Source: Lysobacterales bacterium CG02_land_8_20_14_3_00_62_12
Lineage (GTDB): Bacteria; Pseudomonadota; Gammaproteobacteria; Xanthomonadales; Ahniellaceae
Reading direction: 5' to 3'
Length of the DNA stretch: 5,507 nt
NCBI GenBank assembly: GCA_002785585.1
Contig: PEUI01000291.1
Span: forward strand, 1-5,507
In this document: positions 1 through 5,474 of the stretch, piece after piece
How positions within the stretch are numbered: position 1 is the first letter of the stretch
Layout: each line of letters opens with the position of its first letter
Notes under the pieces: model-generated
Database searches by the model: none
What the model was told of the DNA's origin: nothing
What the model saw: the letters and a program-made list of their open reading frames with translations, nothing else
Translations under genes and position numbers: made by a program

Positions 1-208
1 CCCTTTGCGCAACGAAGCAGACGGGGCAAAAGACCAGCAAGATGGCACCTTTAATGATTTACAACGCCTTAGACCCTCTGCCAGCGCTGCCAGCGCGGCG
101 CCGATACCAGGCACCCGCGGAACCGATCCGGCGCGGCGCGGTGAAGTCGATGATGCCAAAGCGAGCGTATCATCGGCGAACCGCCACGGCGGTGCTTTCG
201 GCCGATCC

Positions 209-214
209 AAAGGA
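209..214 (+). promoter_or_regulatory. Probable ribosome binding site of the S41 protease gene
   Basis: AAAGGA lies 11 bases before the ATG at 226. The alternative ATG at 214 overlaps this motif and has no other purine-rich site in front of it, so the motif decides for 226. The spacing is slightly long, which limits confidence. Confidence 0.5.
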
Positions 215-225
215 TGCTTAAGACC

Positions 226-1578
226 ATGCGTAGCGTTTTGCTTTTGTGGTGCCTGCTCGCGGTTGCCGCGGCCACTGCCAGTGGCCCTGCGGCAGCCGTT
301 CCGGACCCGGCGATCACCCCGGAGATTGCCGTCAGCGATCAAGATCTGCGCACGTTTGTGTCGGTATTCCGCAGCATCCGCGAGGCCTATGTCGAACCGG
401 TCGACGACCAAAAGTTGATGCGAGCGGCGATCCGCGGCTTGTTGAGTTCGCTGGACCCGCATAGCCAATATCTCGACGCCGACGAACTCAAAGCCTGGGA
501 CCAGGACATCAGCGGCCGCTATGGCGGCCTCGGCATTGAAGTGATCGCCGCCGGCGGCTTTCTGCGGGTGATTGCACCGCTGGACGACTCACCCGCCAGT
601 CGTGCCGGGGTGCGCGCTGGCGACATCATTCTGGCGATCGATGGCAAAGAAGTGGATGGCAACGACGCCGACGCCGTCGACTTGTTGCGCGGCGCCGCCG
701 GCACCCGCGTCACCCTGACCCTGGATCGCGAGAGTTCGGGCACACCGCTGGAGTTGAGCATGGTGCGCGAAGTGATCCGCACGCGTTCGGTCCGCGCGCG
801 ACTGCTGCAACCCGGTTACGGCTATGTGCGCATCAGCCAGTTTCAACTCAACACCAGCGCCGACTTGCGCCAGCACCTGCGGCAACTGGCCAGCGCCAAA
901 CAACCGTTGCGTGGATTGATTCTGGACCTGCGCGACAATCCCGGTGGCGTGCTCGACGGTGCCGTCGAAGTGGCCGATCTGTTTCTGCAAGCTGGCCTGA
1001 TCGTCACCACCCGTGGCCGTACCGAAGGTGCCAACCGCAGCTTCAGCGCTAGCGCCGGCGACCTGCTGGCGGGGGCGCCGTTGGTGGTGTTGGTCGACGC
1101 TGGCACGGCTTCGGCCAGCGAGATTGTGGCCGGCGCGTTGCAGGACCAAGGGCGCGCACTGATCCTCGGCCAGCGCACCTTTGGCAAAGGTTCCGTGCAA
1201 AACATCCTGCCGCTGCCCGCTGGCGGCGCCATCAAGATCACCACGGCGCGCTACTACACGCCCTCGGGCAGCAGCATTCAGGCGCAAGGCATTGCCCCGG
1301 ATATCGAACTGGCTGATCGACAGTTGGCGCCGCTCGATCACCCGGCGCAAATGATCAGCAGCGAAGCCAGTCTGCCCGGTCACCTCAATGCCGTGGCGAG
1401 CGCGTCCGCCGCGGCTGCCCCGGCAACGGCGGCGACCGCTACCGACGGCGAACTCGCCGATGATTACGTCCTCAGCAGCGCGCTGAACACGCTCAAGGCG
1501 ATGGTTATCGCCCGCCGCAAACCGACCGTCGGCGACCCTCCCGCTGGCGACGATCAGCCGACGGTGCAACAGCGATAG
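226..1578 (+). CDS. S41 family carboxy-terminal processing protease with PDZ domain (CtpA/Prc type)
   Basis: A periplasmic serine protease that cleaves partly unfolded or tagged proteins near their C termini; in Gram-negative bacteria such enzymes often control cell-wall hydrolases. Numbered from the ATG at 226 (450 aa): a signal peptide (residues 1 to about 22, MRSVLLLW then an Ala-rich stretch), a helical part ending in LDPHSQYL, a PDZ domain (about 96-181, with GGLGIEV and GVRAGDIILAIDG), and the S41 core with LRDNPGG (235-241). The catalytic set is complete: Ser296 in GTASASE, Asp307 in ALQDQG, Lys321 in TFGKGSVQ, with the same 11- and 25-residue spacing as E. coli Prc Ser430/Asp441/Lys455. 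An Ala/Thr-rich linker (about 389-406) precedes a C-terminal helix (DDYVLSSALNTLKAM). An in-frame ATG at 214 would add four residues, but AAAGGA at 209-214 suits the ATG at 226 better. The 3' end overlaps the convergent aminopeptidase gene by 25 bases. The family is certain; the substrate is unknown. Confidence 0.95.
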   Translation: MRSVLLLWCLLAVAAATASGPAAAVPDPAITPEIAVSDQDLRTFVSVFRSIREAYVEPVDDQKLMRAAIRGLLSSLDPHSQYLDADELKAWDQDISGRYGGLGIEVIAAGGFLRVIAPLDDSPASRAGVRAGDIILAIDGKEVDGNDADAVDLLRGAAGTRVTLTLDRESSGTPLELSMVREVIRTRSVRARLLQPGYGYVRISQFQLNTSADLRQHLRQLASAKQPLRGLILDLRDNPGGVLDGAVEVADLFLQAGLIVTTRGRTEGANRSFSASAGDLLAGAPLVVLVDAGTASASEIVAGALQDQGRALILGQRTFGKGSVQNILPLPAGGAIKITTARYYTPSGSSIQAQGIAPDIELADRQLAPLDHPAQMISSEASLPGHLNAVASASAAAAPATAATATDGELADDYVLSSALNTLKAMVIARRKPTVGDPPAGDDQPTVQQR

Positions 1579-2939
1579 CGTTGCTCGAGAAACTCGAACA
1601 TCGCGCGCAGGCCCAAGGCCTCGCCGCCCTGGGGTCGGCCCGGGCGGTCGCCATCGTTCCAGGCGTAAGTATCCAGATGCAGCCAGGGAATCCGCTCCGG
1701 AACAAACGCCTGCAAGTACAGCGCTGCGGTGATGCAGCCGGCCTGCCGTGAGGCGCCACTGTTGGCCAGATCGGCCACTTTCGAATTGAGCATGCGGCGA
1801 TAGGGTTGCCACAACGGCATTGGCCACAGCGGGTCTTGGACCCGCGTGCCGGCGGCCACCGCCAGCTCGCGCAGGTCATCGCGATTGCTGAATATCGGCA
1901 CCAGGTCGGCGCCCAAAGCGACCCGGGCGGCGCCGGTCAAGGTGGCAAAATCAATCACCAGATCGGGCGCGTGTTCGCTGGCGTAGAACAGCGCATCGCC
2001 GAGCACGACGCGGCCTTCGGCATCGGTGTTGTCGATCTCCACGGTCAAGCCCGAGCGTGTGTGGATCACCTCGCCCGGCCGATAGGCATTGGCGGCAATG
2101 GCGTTTTCCACCACCGGCAACAACACCAGCAAGCGCAGCGGCAAACCGCGCTGGATGATCAACTGGGCCAGGGCCAAGGCATGGGCGGCGCCACCCATGT
2201 CTTTTTTCATGTGGCGCATGCCGTCGCTCGGCTTCAGGTCCAGGCCACCGGTGTCGAAACAAACGCCTTTGCCGACCAGCGCCAGCAGCGGGTGCTTGGG
2301 GTCGCCCCAGCTGAGCTCGAGCAGCCGCGGTGCGCGATGGCTGGCGCGGCCGACGGCGTGAATGGCCGGAAAGTTGGCGTCGAGCAAATCCTCGCCCACG
2401 GTCGGTTTGAACACCGCACCGTGGCGCCCGGCAAACGCTTCTACCAGCACCGAAAATTGTTCCGGGCCCAAGTCTTCGGTTGGCGTGTTGACCAAGTCCC
2501 GCGTCAACGCGGTGGCTTCGGCGAGCGCGGCTAGCCTGGCGGCATCGCCGCCCGCCGGCGACTGCAACCGCGCCGCCAGCCGCTTGGCGGCGCGGTAGCG
2601 GGTGAACTGATAACTGCCGAGCGCAAAACCGAGCGCGGCGCACGCCGGATCGAGTGCCAGGCCGAGCCTACTGAGGGCGTACTCGCCCTCCGGCAAGGCC
2701 AGCGGCAGGGCCGCCAGCGCATACAAGTCATCGCTTTGGCCAACGCCGACCAACACCGCCGCCAAGCCGCCACGGGCATCTGGCAGCAGGCAGTAACTGC
2801 CGGCGGCGGCACTAAAAGCGCTGGCCTGGACCCAGTTGCGGACGCCGGCATCGGCGCTATTGAGATAGCTGCTCAGTGTCGCTGGATCGAGCGCGATCAG
2901 CGGGGTGGGCGAGGTCTGGGTGGTCGGGGTCAAGGTCAT
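1554..2939 (-). CDS. M17 leucyl aminopeptidase family protein
   Basis: A cytosolic two-metal aminopeptidase that removes N-terminal residues from peptides and serves peptide turnover. The 461-aa product has the two-part M17 plan: a variable N-terminal domain (to about 145) and a catalytic domain (about 146-455). All expected active-site residues are visible by alignment with E. coli PepA motifs: Lys224 and Asp229 in GKGVCFDTGG, catalytic Lys236 in LDLKP, Asp247 in KKDMGG, and Asp306, Glu308 and catalytic Arg310 in the NTDAEGR signature. The length is slightly below PepA (about 500 aa), and it looks closer to the PepB-like/generic M17 branch than to PepA itself. The start is fixed by a 4-base ATGA overlap with the stop of the HAD gene upstream; an earlier in-frame start at 2999 would overlap that gene deeply. 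It is the last gene of the three-gene operon, and its end overlaps the protease gene by 25 bases. Exact peptide preference cannot be read from the sequence. Confidence 0.95.
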   Translation of the reverse strand: MTLTPTTQTSPTPLIALDPATLSSYLNSADAGVRNWVQASAFSAAAGSYCLLPDARGGLAAVLVGVGQSDDLYALAALPLALPEGEYALSRLGLALDPACAALGFALGSYQFTRYRAAKRLAARLQSPAGGDAARLAALAEATALTRDLVNTPTEDLGPEQFSVLVEAFAGRHGAVFKPTVGEDLLDANFPAIHAVGRASHRAPRLLELSWGDPKHPLLALVGKGVCFDTGGLDLKPSDGMRHMKKDMGGAAHALALAQLIIQRGLPLRLLVLLPVVENAIAANAYRPGEVIHTRSGLTVEIDNTDAEGRVVLGDALFYASEHAPDLVIDFATLTGAARVALGADLVPIFSNRDDLRELAVAAGTRVQDPLWPMPLWQPYRRMLNSKVADLANSGASRQAGCITAALYLQAFVPERIPWLHLDTYAWNDGDRPGRPQGGEALGLRAMFEFLEQRYRCCTVG

Positions 2940-3664
2940 GCGGGAACCGGTTCCAAGGCAGGGTTGGCAGGGGCAAGATGCTGATCGAGCCAATCGCAAA
3001 GCTCGGTCAGTTGCGTCACTTCGAGATCCGGGCGATCCGGCAGATCCCAGGTGCGGCGGTCGCGGTTGAGCCAGATCGAAAACATGCCGGCGGCTTTGGC
3101 GCCCTGCACATCGAGCAGTGGATCATCACCGACGTGGGCGATCGCGGCGATCGGCAGATCCAGCGTGCGCGCGGCGTGCTGAAAAAGCTTGGCGTCGGGT
3201 TTGGCAATGCCGACGTCGCGGGCCGACAAGCGCGCGGCGAAATGTTGCGCCAGCCCCATGCGCTGCAAATCGGCGTTGCCATTGCTCAGCGAAATCAACG
3301 GCAGCAAGGCCGCCAGTCTGGGCAAGGCATGGTCCACTTCGGCGTACAGCGTGACCCGATTGCGGGCCGCCAGAAAAATCTCGAATGCCTGCTCGACCAA
3401 TTCGGCCTGATCGGCCTGCGGGCCGCCAATCACTTGCGCCAACGACAGTTTGCGCTGGGCGCCAAAATCGTGCGCGAGTTCGGGATGGTCGCTGGCGATC
3501 TGGTCGCGCAACGCTCGCATGCTGACCAGCGACCACTGCCCGGCGACATGCGGGCATCGCGCCGAGAGCCAATCGAACACCGCTTGCTCGGCCGCCTGAA
3601 TGGTCGGCTGGATCGGCCACAGGGTATCGTCCAGATCCAGGCTGAGCGCGCGAATCCGCATCAT
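2936..3664 (-). CDS. HAD family hydrolase, YigB-like phosphatase
   Basis: A cytosolic haloacid-dehalogenase-fold phosphatase. The 242-aa product carries the four HAD motifs in order: motif I DLDDTLW (nucleophile Asp10, acid/base Asp12), motif II SLSNGN (Ser127), motif III Lys155 in GIAKPD, and motif IV HVGDDPLLD (Asp180/Asp181 with Asp185), followed by the usual GAKAAGM. A helical cap lies between motifs I and II (about 18-105), as in the type C1 cap of the YigB/HAD-IA group. In E. coli, YigB dephosphorylates the riboflavin precursor 5-amino-6-(5-phosphoribitylamino)uracil and FMN; that activity is possible here but rests only on family resemblance. The start at 3664 forms an ATGA overlap with the stop of the binding-protein gene; a second ATG follows directly at 3661. 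Its stop forms another ATGA with the aminopeptidase start. This tight coupling indicates coordinated synthesis of all three products. Confidence 0.93.
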   Translation of the reverse strand: MMRIRALSLDLDDTLWPIQPTIQAAEQAVFDWLSARCPHVAGQWSLVSMRALRDQIASDHPELAHDFGAQRKLSLAQVIGGPQADQAELVEQAFEIFLAARNRVTLYAEVDHALPRLAALLPLISLSNGNADLQRMGLAQHFAARLSARDVGIAKPDAKLFQHAARTLDLPIAAIAHVGDDPLLDVQGAKAAGMFSIWLNRDRRTWDLPDRPDLEVTQLTELCDWLDQHLAPANPALEPVPA

Positions 3665-4686
3665 TGCGCGGTGGCGGCGGTCGGCGCCGCGGTGCTGTCC
3701 GGTTTTTTCTTGCCCTTGCCGGTGGCTTTGATGGGCGCGATCGGCACCACTGCCATGATCGGCGTCTCCGCCGCGATCAGCAGCGGCGCTGGATCGGCCA
3801 ACATCGCCAGCAATTTCTGTTCGCGCACGGCAAACATGTCGTTCAACGCGCCCGCTTGGCTGACCGGCACCACCTTGGCCTGTGCCACCGCGATCTGGGT
3901 ATAGGCATCGCTTTGCAGAAAATGCAGAAAACGCCGTGCGCCGCTGGTTTCGGCGGCGTCCTTGCGATACACCAAAAACAGCGGTGTCACCAGCAGATAT
4001 TCGCCAGCCGCGACCATCGCGGTGGTCGCCGTCACCCCTTCGATGCTCAGTCGCTTGAGCTTGGCGTTGCCCTGCACGTTGGACAAGGTGCTGACCGCCA
4101 GGCCATTCGGATCGATCATGATGCCGGCTTCCAATTGCGCGGTATTCAGGTACCAGCGTTCCGCCGCCACCGGAATATTGCCGCGTCCAAACAGCGCTTT
4201 GCGCAGGCCATACTCAACGCCATCCAGCGGACCGGCAACGGCGTTCAAATGGATCGCTTCGGCACGACCGCCGACTTGCTCCCAGCGGCTGATGCGCCCG
4301 GCATAAATGTCACGCACCTGGCGCAGCGACAGGTTGCTGACCGGGTTGGCCGGATGCACGATCACGACGATGGCATCCCAGGCAATGACGTCGAACGCCA
4401 GCGTCATCTCCTTGGCATTGGCCGGATGCGCACCGCGACTGACCAGGGCCAGCTCGGCCTTGCCGTCGGCGACCGCTTCGATGGCGCTGATGGTGCTCAA
4501 TTCACGACTGGCCAGCGCGACCTTTTCCTGCTTGAGAAAGCGCGCGGTGGCATCGTTGCCAAAGGCCCGCAAGCTGACCGCGTCGGCACGCGATTCCATC
4601 GGCGTCTGCGCGCCACTCCAGCCGCCGACGCCGAGCAGGCCGATCAGGCTGATCGCTTGCAGGCGGTACAAAGCGTTCATCCGCAT
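3661..4686 (-). CDS. PstS-like periplasmic substrate-binding protein
   Basis: A secreted type 2 periplasmic-binding-protein-like product (about 341 aa), first gene of the minus-strand operon. A signal peptide is clear: a short basic start (MRMNALYRLQ), a hydrophobic core (AISLIGLLGVGG), and probable cleavage after WSGA near residue 26. The PstS/PBP-like family is shown by the stretch at about 112-140, with HPANPVSNLSLRQVRDIYAG and RWEQVGG, and by the late EYLLVTPLFLVYRK and FLHFLQSDAY segments. Where phosphate-binding PstS has a Ser-Gly-Thr loop, this protein reads AVAGPLDGVEYG (about 149-160), so the ligand may differ. A Lys- and Ala/Pro/Thr-rich tail (GKGKKKPD then AAPTAATAQ) follows the domain. 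Possible starts are ATGs at 4692, 4686 and 4680; a weak GGA ten bases upstream favours 4686. No pstC, pstA or pstB homologue is in the window. The fold is well supported; the ligand and partner are unknown. Confidence 0.85.
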   Translation of the reverse strand: MRMNALYRLQAISLIGLLGVGGWSGAQTPMESRADAVSLRAFGNDATARFLKQEKVALASRELSTISAIEAVADGKAELALVSRGAHPANAKEMTLAFDVIAWDAIVVIVHPANPVSNLSLRQVRDIYAGRISRWEQVGGRAEAIHLNAVAGPLDGVEYGLRKALFGRGNIPVAAERWYLNTAQLEAGIMIDPNGLAVSTLSNVQGNAKLKRLSIEGVTATTAMVAAGEYLLVTPLFLVYRKDAAETSGARRFLHFLQSDAYTQIAVAQAKVVPVSQAGALNDMFAVREQKLLAMLADPAPLLIAAETPIMAVVPIAPIKATGKGKKKPDSTAAPTAATAQ

Positions 4687-4735
4687 GGGCATCGGGTCCG
4701 GTAGGACGGCTGAGATTACCACCACGACCCGAGCG

Positions 4736-4780
4736 CCGTTCGTTCCAGCAGTTGACCACGAACTGGTTCGAGAACGACGG
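4736..4780. repeat. Imperfect inverted repeat between toxin gene and operon
   Basis: The arms CCGT/ACGG (4736-4739 with 4777-4780), CGTTC/GAACG (4741-4745 with 4772-4776) and CAGTT/AACTG (4749-4753 with 4761-4765) form a 14-pair stem with a one-base bulge, an asymmetric internal loop and a 7-base loop. It lies after the toxin stop and before the binding-protein start on the minus strand. It may attenuate or end toxin transcription, but no T-run follows on either strand, so it is not a standard intrinsic terminator. Confidence 0.4.
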
Positions 4781-4810
4781 CCCCGGCCTCTGGCAGGTAT
4801 TCGTTGGCTG

Positions 4811-5074
4811 CTACTCGTAGTGCGTCCACATGCGCAGCACTTTTACTGTGTGATCGACTGGCACCACCTGATACACCAGCCGATGTTGGATGTTGATGCG
4901 CCTTGAACAGGCACCTGCCAGGTCTCCGACCAGCTTCTCGTAGGGCGGTGGTGTTTGAAAAGAATTCTCTGCAAGAACCGACAGCAGGATTTCAGCTTTT
5001 TCTTTGTGTCCCGCAGCAGCGAGGTGGCGTGCGTCTTTTTGGGCTTGGGTGGTAAAGACGACTCGCCAGCTCAC
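4811..5074 (-). CDS. yoeB: Txe/YoeB family addiction module toxin (mRNA endonuclease)
   Basis: A type II toxin of the RelE/YoeB fold; YoeB proteins bind the ribosomal A site and cut mRNA, stopping translation until the antitoxin is restored. The 87-aa product (from the GTG at 5074) has the family length and conserved blocks: SWRVVFTTQAQKDARHL at the start, TPPPYEKLVGDL in the middle, SRRINIQHRLVYQV, and the terminal MWTHYE. Active-site residues align with E. coli YoeB: Glu46 (YoeB Glu46), Arg65 (YoeB Arg65), His85 and Tyr86 (YoeB His83/Tyr84), so it appears intact. The GTG start overlaps the antitoxin stop as GTGA and has GGAG eight bases upstream (5083-5086). A GTG at 5095 would add seven residues not typical of the family. 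It is the second gene of the operon. Local base composition is less G+C-rich than the flanking operon, in keeping with horizontal gain. Confidence 0.93.
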   Translation of the reverse strand: MSWRVVFTTQAQKDARHLAAAGHKEKAEILLSVLAENSFQTPPPYEKLVGDLAGACSRRINIQHRLVYQVVPVDHTVKVLRMWTHYE

Positions 5075-5313
5075 CAGTCCAGCTCCGTGGCGCACGCGCC
5101 AGCGGGCTCAGCCATTCCGGCCTTGATGGACTCACGCATGCCAGGCACCGACAGCAAGAACAGCGTTTCTTGAATGGCCGCCCAGTCCTCCTCTGCGATC
5201 AGGACGGCGTTGCTGCGCTTGCCGGAAATGACAATCGGCTCATGCGATTTTGTCGCCTGATCCATCAGGCGATAGAGGTTGGCACGCGCTTCGCTGGCGG
5301 AGAGGGTAGTCAA
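5071..5313 (-). CDS. yefM: YefM/Phd family antitoxin
   Basis: Antitoxin partner of the adjoining YoeB-type toxin: it binds and blocks the toxin and, alone or in complex, represses its own operon. The 80-aa product from the TTG at 5313 begins TTLSASEARANLYRLMDQ, which matches the YefM DNA-binding N terminus (E. coli YefM starts with a comparable SYSEARQNL block), followed by HEPIVISGKRSNAVLIAEEDW and a QETLFLLSVPGMRESI helix; the C-terminal part (from about 60) should be the disordered toxin-wrapping segment. The TTG start is chosen because TTGGAG lies six bases ahead and because the family begins at this point. The frame stays open upstream: an ATG at 5358 would add 15 residues but has no ribosome binding site and sits in the operator; a longer start would translate the repeat array. 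The stop is shared with the toxin start as GTGA. Confidence 0.9.
   Translation of the reverse strand: MTTLSASEARANLYRLMDQATKSHEPIVISGKRSNAVLIAEEDWAAIQETLFLLSVPGMRESIKAGMAEPAGACATELDW
5083..5086 (-). promoter_or_regulatory. Ribosome binding site of the toxin gene
   Basis: GGAG on the minus strand, eight bases before the GTG at 5074 and inside the end of the antitoxin gene. It supports the GTG that overlaps the antitoxin stop rather than the GTG at 5095. Confidence 0.6.
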
Positions 5314-5319
5314 GAGTGG

Positions 5320-5325
5320 CTCCAA
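5320..5325 (-). promoter_or_regulatory. Ribosome binding site of the antitoxin gene
   Basis: TTGGAG on the minus strand, with six bases between GGAG and the TTG at 5313. It is the main evidence for a TTG start. The upstream ATG at 5358 has no comparable site. Confidence 0.6.
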
Positions 5326-5335
5326 GGTTGCGCAT

Positions 5336-5355
5336 AAACGTACGCTAAAACGTAC
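5336..5355. promoter_or_regulatory. Putative YefM-YoeB operator with two GTAC cores
   Basis: Two copies of AAACGTAC (5336-5343 and 5348-5355) place GTAC cores at 5340-5343 and 5352-5355, exactly 12 bp centre to centre. GTACG (5340-5344) and CGTAC (5351-5355) also form an inverted repeat with a 6-bp spacer. The E. coli yefM-yoeB operator has two palindromes sharing a TGTACA core, 12 bp apart, so this geometry fits autoregulation by the complex. A weak minus-strand promoter may overlap it (TTGCGA at 5360-5365, then TACGTT at 5337-5342, 17 bp apart), but the -10 match is poor. Confidence 0.6.
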
Positions 5356-5381
5356 CATATCGCAAGGTTGTGGTAGGAGCC

Positions 5382-5474
5382 GAAGCAACCGGAGAAGCAA
5401 CCGGAAGAAGCAACCAAGAAGCAACCGGACAAGAAGCAACCGGACACCAGAAGCAACCGGACAGAAGCGTAACC
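5382..5474. repeat. Irregularly spaced GAAGCAACC direct-repeat cluster
   Basis: Six exact copies of GAAGCAACC start at 5382, 5394, 5407, 5418, 5433 and 5450, and a degenerate copy (GAAGCGTAACC) starts at 5464. Start-to-start distances are 12, 13, 11, 15, 17 and 14 bases. Most copies are followed by GGA or GGAC, so a fuller unit is about AGAAGCAACCGGAC. The spacing does not keep a reading frame, has no steady helical phase, and leaves no room for spacers. The cluster sits directly upstream of the toxin-antitoxin operator. Function is unknown: it could be a protein-binding cluster, a slippage-prone minisatellite, or one site of a dispersed genomic repeat family. Confidence 0.85.

Noticed and set aside
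40..90. Promoter for the protease gene around the AT-richer stretch TTTAATGATTTACA
   Set aside because: No -10/-35 pair with acceptable match and 16-18 base spacing could be found.
589..1827. Long minus-strand open frame opposite the protease gene, about 412 codons
   Set aside because: It is the antisense shadow of a clear S41 protease gene. Its translation is a His/Arg/Gln/Ala-rich mix without domain motifs.
3700..3720. Programmed frameshift at the A-run in the binding-protein tail (minus strand)
   Set aside because: There are only six As, the zero frame is open to a stop that forms a neat ATGA overlap, and no stimulating structure is evident.
2876..4704. Two long + strand open frames opposite the HAD and binding-protein genes
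   Set aside because: Both are antisense to genes with complete family motifs, and their translations have shadow-like composition (rich in Arg, Gln, His and Gly).
4736..4780. Rho-independent terminator
   Set aside because: The stem is interrupted and no T-run follows it on either strand.
4731..4810. Integron attC site flanking the toxin-antitoxin pair
   Set aside because: The inverted repeat lacks the GTTRRRY/RYYYAAC end boxes, and no integrase or second cassette is visible.
4681..4830. Small minus-strand gene overlapping the toxin end, reading NEYLPEAGAVVLEPVRG
   Set aside because: It would be under 40 codons from a GTG inside the toxin gene, with no ribosome binding site and weaker codon bias than the opposite strand frame.
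5382..5474. CRISPR array
   Set aside because: Repeats are only 9 bases and gaps are 2-8 bases, so there is no room for spacers; no cas genes are present.
5382..5474. Plasmid-type iterons or a replication origin
   Set aside because: Spacing is irregular, there is no AT-rich segment or DnaA box beside it, and no replication gene is in the window.
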